Assembly: GCA_958450325.1 (NCBI GenBank)
Contig: OY288247.1
Span: 54,501,701 to 54,565,700, forward strand
From: Agrostemma githago
Lineage: Eukaryota; Streptophyta; Magnoliopsida; Caryophyllales; Caryophyllaceae
Length of the DNA: 64,000 nucleotides
Reading direction: 5' to 3'
Below, piece by piece: positions 12,550 through 26,042 of this stretch (positions within the stretch are counted from its first letter, which is position 1; each line of letters starts with the position of its first letter). Made by a program: the position numbers and the translations under genes. A model generated the notes under the pieces. That model did not search any database. It was not told the origin of the DNA and saw nothing but the letters and a program-made list of their open reading frames with translations.

Positions 12550-14072
12550 ACACATGTAAAAATAATGAATAATTCTGTAAAAATAATGTTTTTGATGATT
12601 TATGATAATTTTGTATTTTTCTGATATTTGAAGTATCGATTATTGAATTATTACCGTTTTTGGACAAAAATGATTAAAAGTCGATGTTTAGTTCTTATAC
12701 GTAAACATTTTATTTTTATTTGAAATTCAGCGTTGATGACTATTCTAATGAAAATGAATTTTCTGAACTTTTCCATAATTTTTAAGAATTTTTAGTGGAT
12801 TAATTAATTAATTACTTGAAATCGTTGTTTATCGTTAAAACCGTGTCTGCTATTTTGATATCTGGTTTTTGGTATTTGTTTTAAAATTGAAAAAAAATGT
12901 TCCTGATGTATTCTTGATTAAAAAAAAAAAAATTTATGATTTTTAATGCTTTAATAAAATATTAGGAACGACAAGTTTTATTAAAAGAATCGTTAATCGT
13001 GGAAACGAGTTTTAAAAGATGGTTTTATTGAAATTTGTGAAATCTGGAATTTTGGAAATCTGGAAAAATTGATAGTTTCTTGAAAATCATAAATTTTTGG
13101 TTTAAAATTAATTTTTGGGTATTTATACTTAAATCATTTTATAATTACTATTTTTATTAATCGTTATTTTCGAAATTGGGCGATTAACAAAAAACCTTTA
13201 AAAACTGAGTTTACAGATTCTGGAAAATTTATTTTTCTGGGCAGATGTCCAAAAATGTATTTTAGCAATTTTACATAATCTTGTACTATTTATCGAAGCC
13301 TTTAAATGACAGCCTTTAAATACGTAAAACATGAATATATTCTGTAAAAATGATGTTTTTAATGAATTTTATATTTTTCTAATAATTTAAGTATCGATTA
13401 TTGAATTATTACCGTTTTCGGACAAAAATGATTAAAAGTCGATTTTTAGTTATTATACGTAAACGTTTTGTTTTAATATGAAATTCTACGTGGATGACTA
13501 TTCCGGTGAAAAAGAGTTTTATGATTTCTTTCATAATTTTTCGGAATTGTTAAGTGGGTGAATTAATTAATTACTTTAAATCGTCATTTATCGTTAAAAC
13601 CGTGTCTGCTATTTTGATTTCTGGTTTTGGGTTCTTATTTTAAAATTGAAAACATGTTCCAGATTATACCTTGATAAACAAATGTATTTTTATGATTTTT
13701 AGTGGTTTAATAAAATATTTGGAACGACAAGTTTTAATAAAAGAATCGTTAATTGTGGAAACCGATTTTATAAGACGGTTTTATTGAAATTTGTGAAATC
13801 TGAAATTTTGAAAATCTAGAAAAATTAACAGTTTCTGGAAAATCATAATTTTTAGGTTTAATAATACTTTTTGGGTATTTATACTTAAAATCATTTTATA
13901 ATTACTATTTTTTTAATTGTTATTGTCGAGATGAGACGATTAACGAGAAAACCCTTTAAAAACTAAGTTTACAGATTCTGGAAAATTTATTTTTCTGGGG
14001 AGAATGTCCAAAAATATATGTTAGCTATTTTACATAATTTTTGTACTATTTATCGAAGCCATTAAATGATAG
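12550..14072 (+). repeat. Tandem duplication of about 765 bp within the solo LTR
   Basis: The stretch from near 12574 recurs from near 13342 (offset 768) and the ends near 13300 and 14060 match at offset 760. Shared landmarks include TTAAAACCGTGTCTGCTATT and TGTACTATTTATCGAAGCC. The relative at 35310-39081 has only one unit. Confidence 0.8.
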
Positions 14073-15238
14073 TATTGATTTTGGACAAAATTACGATATA
14101 TCATTAAAATACTCCGTTTCAGTTAAATTAATTTTTTTTCCAGCAATTTTGAAAATATTGAAATCTGGAATGTTATAAGTTAAATCACCCCTTATCATAT
14201 TCTAGATTTGTTTAATTGTTTAATGAAATAAAGGATGTTAAACGATTTTTTTTGGCATTTGCCGTAAAATCCTATTTATGCTTGTTTTGTCGAAATTATT
14301 AATAATTAGGGAATTTTAGTTTTATAAGTTTTGGAAACATCCTAATTAGTATTAATAAGGTATTTAAGATATTTTAGTAATTTAACACACACTTGTCTGA
14401 TATTCAATAATTTCTTAAACCCATTTATTCTTATTTTAGAAACTAGTATCGTTAATGCCGAAAGTATTAGTTTTATGAATCTATGTAGTTTACTAAAAAT
14501 GTTTTACTAGTATGACGTAATATTTTTGATAATTTGATATAATGCTATTTTTGTAAAGTTTCTAAAAATAGAAGTTTTCTAAAATAAAAGTTCCCTCTTT
14601 GGGAAGGTGATCCATTTTTCCTTTTGTTCTCATATTATTATAATGATCATATCTTTCGTATATATCTATAATGACTTTATTTATGAAGTTATGGATTAAG
14701 GATAAGTCTGGAGTTAAAGTAATATAATCTGGGATGTATATTTTTGTCATCAACTATAAAGCAGTATGTCTATTTGGGGCACATTTTGTTTTTGAACTAC
14801 GCATAGTTTCGCCTAGGAGAGTGTATGTTGTGGTCTTAAACTAGATATCGCATTAGGTTAGTCACCGTCAGCTGAACTAGACATAATTGTTGTCTAGGAG
14901 GGTGTGCACTGCTTAAACCAGGACCTCGCTGCACGCAGTTCTGTTATAATTTAGGTGCCTAGTTAGAGACTAGAGTTTGTTACGGAGTATGTGTTAAGAC
15001 TATAGTTCTTGTACCTGGTTTTAGTATTATCCTAGTGAAAGTCTAGATTCTACACTACTTCTATCCATAACGCCATTTTGATTAATTTTATTATTATCGA
15101 TAGATTTTGGTTTACAGGTTGGCAAAAATTTGAAGTTTTCTTCTGAAAACTTGTTCTAATTTTATTGTTCCAATATTTTGAGTTTTCTTCGGAAGCTTAT
15201 TTTTATGATGTTTCAATGATTTCTGTGTTTACTGTTTT

Positions 15239-18200
15239 TGTAACACCCCTGATTTTATAAACTAAATTAAACTACAGTTATGTTCGTATTTTTTTTATGA
15301 TTTACCTCGTAATTATTAAAATCACTATAAAATGAATTTATCGTTTAATCGTTTCAACTCCTAAAATTCTATTTATCTCGAAAACTCTTCTTAGATATAT
15401 AACATATTTTTATTCCTGTTTCGATTTATTTTATACATTTAATTTAATTCTTATCGAAAGTCTATTTCGGCGATTTAAATTCTAAATTCTTTTTATTTAT
15501 TTATATTTAAGCTCGTATTTCTATTTTCGGCTCGAAGCTCATTTATTTTAAGTTTCGTCAAAACATTTATTACCTTTCCTCGAGAAATCAATTTAATTCA
15601 TTTTATTAAAGATTTACTATTCATCGTGAAGTACTATTGCATTGTCTAATTATTTATTTCTATAAACTTCATTTTCGTCTCAAATAATTATTTATATCTC
15701 AGAAATGTTTCTTTTACTAATTTTATTTGTCGGCCCAAATTTTTTATTTATTTATTCGATTTTAATTCGATTTGTTGGGTCGGTCAACTTACGTTCTCCA
15801 AACTCGTGTTTTAGTGACACCTATTCATTTTTTTCCATTTTCCTAACACTTTTAATTGGGAGACAAGTGGTCCATCCCACTTATTAACATCCACCGCTTC
15901 ATCCATCCCCCCTAATCATCTTGTTTCCCACTTTTATTATCATATACGTTTCCCCTGTCAACCTCTTCGTCCTCCTCTTTGTTTTCCCTCCTACATCATC
16001 ACGTTCATCATTTGTATTTTTCATCTCCATGGCTCGGTTTTTGACCTACTATCATCGTTAATCAGTTCTTTCATCGATTTTATCATCTGGACTCTTCGAA
16101 AGGTAGTTCATTTCCCTGTTTTCGTACTCTGCCTCCCTTCTTTGTTTCTCTTGTTTTGATGTTGTTTCGCCTCCTCCTCTTTGCTGTACACTGCTGCGTG
16201 GTCGTTGTTGTACTGTCTGTTTTACTTCCTTCTCCTTCTTTTTATTCTATTATTCTTTTCTTCTTCTTCTTCTTCTTCTTCTTCTTCTTCTTCTTCTTCT
16301 CCTCCTCCTTCTTCTTCTTCTTCTTCTTCTTCTTCTTCTTCTTCTTCTTCTTCTTCTTCTTCTTCTTCTTCTGTATGTTGCTTCTGTGTTGCGTCGCTGC
16401 TGTTGCTATCGATGTTGTCGTTGCTAATATTATTCCTGCTCGTTCTCGTCTTTCTAATCTTCGTCCTTCCTTCTTTTTCGGTTGTCATTGTTTCTTCTCC
16501 GTCTGATTCCGTCATACTGCCATTTTGGATGGATGCTACTACTTTTGTTCCTTCATTTCTGTCCGGTTCTGTGTTGTCGCTGCCTTGTTGGTTTGGTTCA
16601 TGGTTGATGTCGTACTGCTTGTTGTTGTTATAGTATATCGTTGTTGCTGCTTCTTGGTCGTCCTACTGCTGCTGTTAATCTGCGGCCCTTCTTCTCTTCT
16701 TTCATCTTCCTTGTTTTCGTTCTCATTTGTTGTTCTTTTTGCTGTTGTCTATTTTGTTACTGCTGCTATCCTTGCTGTTATTTTCGTTCTGCCGCTGCAA
16801 TTGTATTTCGTTCTGCTGCTATTGTTGTCGTTGTTGCTGCTGTGTTGGTTGATTTCCAAGCTCTATTCTACGTAGTCTTCATTCCCTATATCCTTTCCCT
16901 TGTTCGTTCTTGCTAATCTTCCCTTCACCTCTAGTCCTGAAAATTCGATCATATATTCAGTCTATTCCGTTTCCGTCTTATGTCAATTACGCTCGTCCCA
17001 TTCTTTTGTTTTGTTTTCTCAATTTCCGTGGTGGATCACGCTTAGAAGACTAATGGTTCTACAACTTGGAGCTTAAAGACATTGTTATCGCTTTGGAGCT
17101 TGGACTGATCAAGGACGAGTATGTGTTCGTTTTGGTATCCTCTAAAGGTAACTTTATGACGTTACTTGATTTTATATCGTATGTTTGAGTAGTAGTATGT
17201 AGTAAATATTTTAACTTCGGTTTTCTAAATTTTAGCTATTTATTATTTGCTAATTAATATATTATTTTTAAATTGTGTACCTTATAAATATTTTACAACT
17301 TTGGATATCGTTTTATAAAATCATTAGTAATTTTATTATTTATGATCGTTATAATATTTTATTGGTTATCGTGACACTAGTAACTAAATAATATCGATTT
17401 CATATTTTCGTTATATTTTGTTAATTTCTAATTTTTAACTCAAAATCGTATTTTTATATTATAATCAAGATTTGTATACTCGTTCAATAAATTAATTTCG
17501 TCCTACGACTTGTATTAATAAATTAGAAAATAGTCGATTTTGTTTTAAATATATTTTTTTGTCAAGAATATTTTCACTAATCAATTATTATTTATTTCCA
17601 ATTGACTATTTTTTGTAAAATTCGTATTATTTTTTAATAAAAGCTACTTGTCAAAAAATAATTTGAAACCTTTTTAAATCTCATTTCATTTATAAAACTC
17701 GTTGAGTCAATTAATTTTGATATCGTTTTTCTTAAAACCTCTCTTTCCTCAATTTATAGTTTTAACTCCAATTTCTAATTATTTATAAAATACTATATAT
17801 TGACGTTTTACATTTTATTTATATTTTGAGTAACAAATTTAGATATATATTAAAGTTATGATAATGACGATAATAATAAAATGTTAATTTCGTTAGAAAC
17901 ACTGTTTTAATACATTTCACTTATTTTGATAACCTACATATTTTCTATAACAATATTTTTATTTTAAGTAAGTTCCTAAAATTAGAAAGTTTCTATTTAT
18001 AGAAGCTTGCTAATTTAAAATATGATGATTACTTCTTCTACCTCTATATTATTTATATTGATTATATATTTTGTATATCGATAATGGCTTTGTTTTGGAG
18101 TTATGAAATAAGAGCAAGTGTGGGGTTTAGAGTAATATGGTCTAGGATGTACGTTTTTGCCATCAACTATGAGGCTGGTGTGTCTTTATGAGGCACATTG

Positions 18201-18871
18201 GTTGTTGAACTGAGCATGGTTTGTGTCCAGGAGGGATATATACTACTTAAACCAGGACCTCGTTGCACGCAGTCCTATTATAGTTGAGTTGCCTAGTAAG
18301 AGAATGGATTCTGTTATGAGTTAAGTCTACAGTTCTCGAAGATAGTTTCCAGTATTATCTCTGGTGAAAGTCAACCTTGTGCACACTGACCGATTTTCCA
18401 TAATGCTATTTTTGGATATTATTATTATCGATTGATTTTGACTTGCAGGTTGGCAAGTGCTTTATGTTTCGCTGAAAACTTATTTTTATTATATAGTTTT
18501 AATGTTTTCTCTATTTTAAATATTTTGATAAAATAATACTATTGTTTTCCATATGATATAATATGGTTGGGAGAACGTCCCGAGTTACTCCCCACTGATG
18601 TGGCTGTTATGTTTATAACAGGACAGGTATTTGTTGCTGGGTTTTGAGTGTGAGCCAGCGAGTTGCGTGGATCCTGCTCTTTCTTCATTCATGTTTATTT
18701 TTGGATTTTTGTAACCCTGTTTGAAGAATATTTATTTTAGCCTTTTTGTAAAAAGTGGCATTTGTATTGACTGACCGTTCGTTTATTAAAATATAGGACA
18801 TGAGTGTGTTTTAATCTCAAATCTACAGTGTTTTCGCCACTGTATTGCGTTAGAATTTCTAGAGAATTACA
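15239..18871 (+). mobile_element. Nested solo LTR (related family L1R-b)
   Basis: It begins TGTAACACCCC and ends AGAATTACA. The host LTR continues on both sides: the sequence before 15239 and after 18871 aligns as one stretch with the solo LTR on - near 35650. The direct flanks are GTTTT and ATTTC, at best a decayed target duplication. Its last kilobase resembles the host LTR family, but its first 2.5 kb does not, so it is a related but diverged family. Confidence 0.7.
16256..16371. repeat. (TTC)n microsatellite
   Basis: About 115 bp of TTC units with a short TCC interruption. The poly-Phe, poly-Ser and poly-Glu frames over it are artefacts. The pyrimidine-rich, CTG-rich stretch to about 16910 also yields false frames. 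Confidence 0.95.
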
Positions 18872-19098
18872 ATTTCATATAATAGTAATTACAATTTTAA
18901 AATCTTGTAATATGGCTGGGAGAACGTCGTCGTTGCTCCTCACTGATTGTGGTTGTTATGTTTTTAACAAGGCAGGTATGTGTGTTTTCCTTCGGGTGGG
19001 CTAGCGAGTAGTTACGGATCCTGCTTCGCTGATTAATAACTGGAACTATGGATTATTATAACCCTTTTTATGAATTTTATATTATTTCTATTTTGCAG

Positions 19099-20094
19099 TG
19101 ATACGAGTAAACTCGAACCCGACCCGATTGTGGTTGGACCGAACAAAGCCCACATGAGACGATACCCTTGCTCGGGGTATTCGGACCAAGCCCAATAAAG
19201 CTAGGCCTGTGCATGTTCAGACACGTCCAAGTATTACGAAGATATGTACACTAGATAAAGTGAAGATTGCAACCAAGTATTACGAAGATATGTGCAAGAT
19301 TACAAGGAGATATTTTCTTGTGATCCCTACTCCAATTAAGTCAATACAATCTTCTCTTAAAGTGACGACAAGGTGGATTGATATGAAGGCGGATTGTATA
19401 TCCATGGGATGTCGTTTTCATGGAGATACTCGAGTATCTCACCCAAAATAAAAGGATGCAATCTTTCTCTTTATTAGAAAACACAATAAGGGAGATCTTA
19501 TGAAGATCACTCATTTTAGGCGAGAAGATCAAAGAGATACACACAAGGATAAGCTACTATATTTTCAAAGATTAGCTGCTTTTTTCATTGATCATGTATC
19601 TCTTAAAATAAGCTAGTATATCATAAGATAAGAATAATATCTCGTAGAATAATCTACACGTGTAAGGCTATATAAGTCGTGTACGGTGCGTAAGCATTAT
19701 TCCTTGAACGATTAAGTACTAAAATTTTAGCAAGTTTTTTATTTACATCGAACATTGTGAAAACCCATTTCGAGAAAGTACATCGAAATCGCGTTGAGGA
19801 ATTGGTGCGCCAATCTCTACGTTATTAGTTTTGGATTCAAGGTCGAGTTCGGGCTAAATATCTTTGGTCACGTTTATCTTTCACTTTGTCACAAAATCGA
19901 TACGTAATTCAAAGTATTTCCCTTCCTAAAATAGACGTGTCATAAATGACCTTATTGCGGAAGACCTTAACCTTGGCCAGGGTTACATTAACCTTAGTTC
20001 AATTTCACTCAAAAATCCACGTCACCACTCAAGGTTACATTAACCATCGATCCAACTTCATTTCTTATTCTAAACCTTTTCCGCATTCGCATCA
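19099..20094 (+). repeat. 5' LTR (copy A) of the gypsy element
   Basis: Runs TGATACGAGT ... CGCATCA, 996 bp, and abuts the PBS. It matches copy C (27724-28726) far better than the truncated copy B (26043-26361). Confidence 0.85.
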
Positions 20095-20097
20095 TTT

Positions 20098-20110
20098 TGG
20101 TATCAGAACC
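20098..20110 (+). other. Primer binding site, initiator tRNA-Met type
   Basis: TGGTATCAGAACC lies three bases after the LTR and differs by one base from the standard plant TGGTATCAGAGCC. Confidence 0.85.
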
Positions 20111-20127
20111 ATGTCTATATTAGCGAC

Positions 20128-21240
20128 ATGGGAGATAACGATATCAACGACAACAATGTAAACAATGACGTAAACAACGTCAATAATGGAGGGGGTAATG
20201 ATGACAATCTCATCCAACAATTGCTCTGTGTCTTGCGCAATTTGCCCGAGAATAGACCCGAAGGAGGCGCTAGGAGATTCATGGATGTGCCCAAGCCCCA
20301 TGACGATTTCAAAGTCACGGAATTACCTGAATTCGAAGGAAGAAATAGATCCGAAAGAGTACTTGGACTGGGAGCGTCAAATGGAAAGGATGTTCGAATT
20401 CAAGGATGTCCCCGATGAGAAGCGTTGCAAGTATGCTATCTTGAGGCTAACAAAAATTGCGTTCCTATGGTTCGAAAGTATGAAGACTAGGAGAGCACGA
20501 GAGGAAAAGCCTAATATCCGGTCATGGGAGGAAATCAAAAGTAAATTACGCAAGAGGTATGTTCCTAAAAGTTACAAAATCAACTTATATCGTAAGATAG
20601 CCGAGTTGAAACAAGGGACCATGTCAATTAGTGCGTATATTGAGGAGTTTAAAAAGGTATATCTTTAATGTGTGATTTAGAAGAACTCGAGGAACAAAAT
20701 ATAGCTAGGTTTTGTAGGGGATTAAATCGTAACATAGATGATGTGGTAGATTTACATCCATATGGTTCGTTTGATTTGTTATGCACTTTGTGTTTAAAAG
20801 TAGAGGGCCAACAAAAACGACGAACTACTCCAACCACTAAAACGAACACTTGGACAAAATCAGAAACACCTAACAAATTCGGAGGGTCTAGTTCAAGCCA
20901 AACCTCTAAATCCGTAATTGCCACCCAAACAACACCAAGAACAGACACCAAATCCAAAGGCATGTCTAAGGTCCGTTGTTTTAAGTGTCAAGGATTCGGC
21001 CACTTTCAAAGCAATTGTCGTAATAAAAGAGTCATCACATTAAGAGAGGCAATTAGTTATCGCGATGAATTGATGGAGGGTTTTAGTGATGAGGATGAAC
21101 CATCATATGTAACGAATGGAGAGGGGTTAGAGGGGGATGACGTGCTAGAGTTTGTAGCACCAAGTCATGTTGAGTCTTTGGTCTTACATCGTCGTACTTT
21201 GCACACCGTTGTTGAACCGGTTGTGGCCGAAAAACGTGAC
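20128..21240 (+). pseudogene. gag: Gypsy Gag with zinc knuckle, frameshifted
   Basis: It opens at ATG 20128 with an Asn/Asp-rich start (MGDNDINDNNVNND...). A one-base frameshift near 20340 separates VTELPEFEG from the continuing EEIDPKEYLDWERQMERMF frame. A stop follows KKVYL at 20668, and the coding pattern then carries on with ARFCRGLNRNIDDVVDL. A CCHC knuckle, CFKCQGFGHFQSNC, is at about 20976-21017. This is the nucleic-acid-binding part of Gag. The Gag core and knuckle are the usual order and length for plant chromoviruses. Confidence 0.8.
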
Positions 21241-22415
21241 CAAATCTTCCACACTAAATGTTTGGTCAAAGACAAATGGTTTAACATGATCATTGATGGG
21301 GGAGTTATACTAACGTCGCCTCACAAGATATGGTTAAGAAATTAACCTAAACCATCACACCACACCCGAGACCCTATTCCTTACATTGGCTTGATGATGG
21401 GAACCAAGTTAAGGTAACTAAACAAGTCCGCGTTGGTTTTATGATGGGTCCTTACAAGGACGAGGTAGTTTGCGACGGTATTCCCATGGATGCTTGTCAC
21501 GTGTTATTAGGCATGCCATGGCAATTTGATCGCAATGTTCTTCATAAAGAACAAAGCAACGAGCATGAACTCATTGTGGATGGTAAGAAGGTCATCCTAA
21601 GGTCTATGACACCGAAGAGATTCGTTCGATTCATTCTAATCGTACTAACAACCCGAGTTTATCAATGTTTGCTAGTGAAAGTGACGTGGAGCAGGTTTTG
21701 GCTAGAGGAGAGCAAGTGTATGCGCTTGTGGCATCTAACATGTCCAATGTTTCAAGAGGGAATAACCTTGACCAAGGTTACATTAACCTTGACCAAGTTT
21801 ACCTTACCTTGACTCTGTTGAACGCATTAAACTACTATTGCGTGAGTTTGACGATGTTTTTCCAGATGATTAACCAGCGGGTTTACCTCCATTGCGTGGA
21901 CTCGATTATCAAATTGATCTCGTACCCGGCGCGCCCTTACCAAACAAGGCGGCCTATTGGAGTAACCCTGAAGAAACCAAAGAACTCCAACGACAAATTG
22001 AGGAGTTAATGGAATGAGGGTACGTAAGAGAAAGCATGAGCCCGTGCGCGGTACCGGCTTTACTCGTCCCTAAGAAGGATGGCACATGAAGATGTGCATT
22101 GATAGCCGAGCAGTGAATAACATCACCATAAAATATTGATTCCCGATTCGAAGACTCAATGATACACTTGATGAACTTCACGGCTCCAACATATTCTCCA
22201 AAATCAATCTTCGAAGTGGTTATCACCAAATTCGAATGAGAGAAGGAGATGAATGGAAAACCGCATTCAAAACCAAACACGGTTTATATGAATGATTGGT
22301 CATGCCTTTCGGCCTTAAAAACGCACCAAGCACTTTCATGAAGCTTATGAACGAGGTTCTAAAGTCCTTCATTGGAAAGTTCGTGGTCCTGTACTTGGAC
22401 GATATCCTAGTATAT

Positions 22416-24022
22416 TGATGGGGGGACTTGCCGTGGGTCCTACCAACCAAGTAATACCAACTTGACCTAACTAGTAGCTAGGGTAAGTCGGGCCGATATC
22501 CACAGGGACGGTTATGAGGGTCTAGACTATGGTCTACCTAAAAACGAGGCTAAGTCAGCAAAACAACACAAAGAGAAGAGAATTGACTAACTATATTGAT
22601 GGAAGGAGATGAAACTAGACTAACAATGGACTAGATATAACAAGAACTAAATGGAACAACTAAAGGTTAATGAAACTATCAAACTAGAGAAATTATGACT
22701 AAAAGGATGGAGAAATCAAATATGGGAAGGAGTAGGGTTAGGTTGGGTTCATAAGTGTAGTAGGATGATTGGGAGGTCAAGGGTGTACGTTTCACCTAGT
22801 TACTAAGGTCGGTCCGCGCTCTCGCGTCAAGCCTAAGTCTGCACTCTCGTGTTAAAGACTAAACCCGAATACTCGAGCAAGATATTACCCAATACATAAG
22901 GATTCAACCACAAATCAATCACACAATGAGAAGATGAAAACAAGCATGAGAAGCATGGCCACTACAACTCAAACAAGCAATTCAACAAACACATGGTGCT
23001 CTTAACATGTGACTAATAACAAAGAATCCACCTTTACCCTTAATCAAACCGTAATTACCCATAATACACACTTAATCCCCCTACTAACCCCACAAAAAGT
23101 CTACTCACTCATAATCAAACTAATACTAACAATGATAAGAGGAAACAACATAAACATCCATTATGAAACTAGCAAGAACAAGAACAATAAGAAAAGATTG
23201 AAACTTGAAAGATTAAACAAGGATTAAGAGTAAAGAGAATAAGAAGATTATACCTACTAACAAGAAGATGAAAAGATAAGAACTTGCATTAATAAGAAAA
23301 ACCCAAATAAATCTCCCAAGGTTGTCAATCTTGGATGAATCTTCAAGAATCCCCTTAATACAAGACTAATTACTAAGATTAATCTAAGATTAACAAAAGT
23401 TTAAGGAAAGATTAAGCTAATGAGAGGAGGAAGTCTATCTAGGGTTTAGAATAATGTAGAGGAGTCTATGGTGCTTAAACAATACAAAGGAAGGGTATAT
23501 ATATATAAGGTTACTAAAGTGAAGGAGAAGAAACGAAGAGGCGCGGGTTACAGCTGGTCCATCCCAGTCGGGATGGTGGTGGTCCCGACCGGGACGAGAT
23601 GGTCCCGACCGGGATGGCCCAATAGTGGCTGCTTCTTTCTTGCACTTCTTCCCGACCGGGAAGGCTACTCTTCCCGCCCGGGAAGGGTCTTGTAGGCCTT
23701 CAATATGATCATAAAGGTCCCTATTTGCTCTTGATAGGCTTCTCATCGATTCTCGGTACTCAGGATCGAGTCTAAGGGGCTCGAGAATGGGTCCCAAGGT
23801 CTCGGGATCGAATCTAAGGCACCGAGTGATCGTTCCTTCTCTTCTTTGGCTCCAAATGTGTAGGAAACGAGTCAGAATCGTTCCAATTCTCCATGAATGG
23901 TCTTGGGAACCTAAAATGAACTAGAAGAAGCATAAGTAGCCCAGAAACCGCTCCAAAGAGCGATTTCACAAGAGAAACCGGGACCAAACACAACATATAG
24001 GCACTACAAGCTACACTTATCA
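22416..24022 (-). mobile_element. Solo LTR (same family as 58617-60120)
   Basis: It runs TGATGGGGGG ... CTTATCA on +, with near-identical flanks TATAT (22411-22415) and TATAC (24023-24027). It splits the RT of the gypsy element just after the YLDD box. It aligns with the LTR at 58617-60120 in the GTCGGG...CACAGGGACGG start, the AGAAACCGCTCCAAAGAGCG stretch near its end and the palindrome array. The orientation is inferred from that element's PBS and TATA box. Confidence 0.8.
23496..23683 (-). promoter_or_regulatory. Palindrome array upstream of an LTR TATA box
   Basis: TCCCAGTCGGGA (23562-23573), three copies of TCCCGACCGGGA (23583-23594, 23603-23614, 23650-23661) and TCCCGCCCGGGA (23672-23683). 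Read on -, they lie about 55 bp upstream of the TATATATATATA at 23496-23507. Confidence 0.65.
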
Positions 24023-26042
24023 TATACAACAAGGGCATTAAAGAGCACCTACGACACTTAAGACAAGTGTTCGAAACGCGCGCGCTAAGGTTGCAAAAAC
24101 TATACGGCAAAACCGAGAAGTGCTCATTCTTGGTCGACAAAGTTATATTCCTTGGGTACGTTGTATCTCAGGATGGAGTTGCCGTGGATCAAGAAAAGGT
24201 GGAGGCTATTCGTTCTTGACCTATATATCCCTAGTACGGTGACTGAAGTATGATCATTCCATGGATTGTCTTCATTCTACCGATGGTTTGTTCGTGATTT
24301 CAGCACGCTTATGAGCCCAATCACGGGTTGTTTGATTGGAACGAACAAGCTCAAAAGGCGTTTGAGAAGATCAAGGAGTTTCTATGCAACGCACCTATAC
24401 TCGCTCTACCCGACTTCTCTCAACTATTCGAAGTCCAGTGTGACGCAAGTGACATTGGAATTGGAGCTGTTCTAATCCATGCTCGACGACCCATAGCTTA
24501 CTTTTCGGAAAATTGGGGGGCGCTCATTGTAATTACTCTACATAAAACAAAGAGTTCTACGTGATCGTTCGAGCACTTGACCATTGGAGTCACTATCTTT
24601 GCTCTAGTCATTTCGTACTTCATTCGGATCACGAGTCTCTCAAGTACATACATGGGTAACAAAAGCTCAACCCGAGACATGCGAAATGGATTGAATTTCT
24701 TCAATCATTCCACTTTTCATCAATATACAAGGATGTCAAGAGTAATGTAGTAGCTGACGCTTTATCAAAGAGATATGCGCTACTTACCACGCTCGACGTA
24801 AAGTTACTAGGGTTCGAGTTAATAAAGAATCATATGTGCTTGATGATGAACTAAGGGAGATATTCGAGGAATGTCAAAAGGGTGGATACAAGCAGTACAC
24901 GGTACAAGACGGGTTCCTATTTAAAGGAAAACGACTTTGTGTTCCAAAGCATCCAATTCGCGAAGCACATGGTGGTGGTTTAGCTGGACATTTCGGGATC
25001 CGAAAGACGCTCGACATCCTACACAAGCACTTTCATTGGCCGAAAATGATTGGCGATCTCCAAAACATCATAGGCAAGTGTGCTACTTGTTGCATGGCGA
25101 AAAGCTCTTTTAAAGCAGGAGCCTACATGCCATTACCAGTTCCGGAAAGACCATGGGAAGATGTGTCGATGGACATTATTGTGGCCTTACCTCGTACTTC
25201 AAGAGGAAGAGATGCAATTATGGTGCTCGTTGACAAATTTTAGAAGATGGCACATTTCGTGGCTTGCCATAAGACGGATGACGCTAGCAATGTCATGGAT
25301 CTCTATTATCGCGAGATAGTCCGTTTACATGAAGTCCCGAAAACTATTTTTTCCGATCGTGATTCAAAATTCTTGAGTTACTTTTGGAACACGCTTTGGA
25401 AAAAGGTCGGTTCTAAACTACTGTTTTGCACTTCGTATCACACTCAAACTGATGGGCATATGGAAGTGACAAACAGTATCTTAGGGACTATTCTCCGAGG
25501 TTAGTGAGTAAAAATCAGAAGGATTGGGTCCTTAAGATTGCAGATGCGGAGTTCGCTTATAATCGATCTCCAACCTATGAAACTAAGCACTCTCCTTTCA
25601 AGGTAGTCTATGGGTCAACCCGTATTTACCTATCGAGTTGCTCCCCATGACTAAACAGGAATTCATTTACAAGGACGCGGAGGATAAGGTCAAGCCAATG
25701 ACAAAGATACATGATCAAGTCCGAGCTAGAATCGAGGTGGTGAACGAAACCTACAAACGGCGAGCTAATAAAAACTGACAAGCTAAGACATTCCAACCCA
25801 GAAATTTTGTTTGGTTGCACTTGCGCAAGGAAAGGTTCCCGGGAAAGAGAAATAAACAAGCTTATGGCAAGAGCTGAGGGTCCGTACTAGGTCGTTACCA
25901 AGGTAAACGACAACGCTTATAAAATAGAACATCCGAGAGACGATGGAGTCCATGCTACATTCAATGTAGGGTACTTAAGTCCGTACTTAAGAGATGATGG
26001 CCTTAAAGAATTGAGGTCAATTCCTTTCGAAGAAGAAGGGGA

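Larger units (their letters stand above)
21241..26042 (+). pseudogene. pol: Gypsy protease-RT-RNase H-integrase, many stops, split by an LTR
   Basis: Protease: NMIIDGG near 21285-21305 and the CHVLLGMPWQFDR segment near 21495-21530. RT: from about 21880, with RESMSPCAVPALLVPKKDGT and the active-site YLDDILVY at about 22392-22415. A solo LTR (22416-24022) interrupts there, and RT resumes at 24028 as KGIKEHLRHLRQVFET. RNase H: DASDIGIGAVL near 24440. Integrase: HHCC zinc region about 24960-25090, then core Asp in SMDII (25170), Asp in SDRDSKF (25355) and Glu in HMEVTN (25465). The C-terminus ends in an LSPYLRDDG-like motif before the 3' LTR. Many in-frame stops and shifts mean no active protein. 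Confidence 0.85.

Noticed and set aside
16156..16916. Several overlapping frames of 90-150 codons with poly-Phe, poly-Ser or poly-Glu
   Set aside because: They lie on a TTC microsatellite and CTG/TTG-rich low-complexity sequence inside an LTR.
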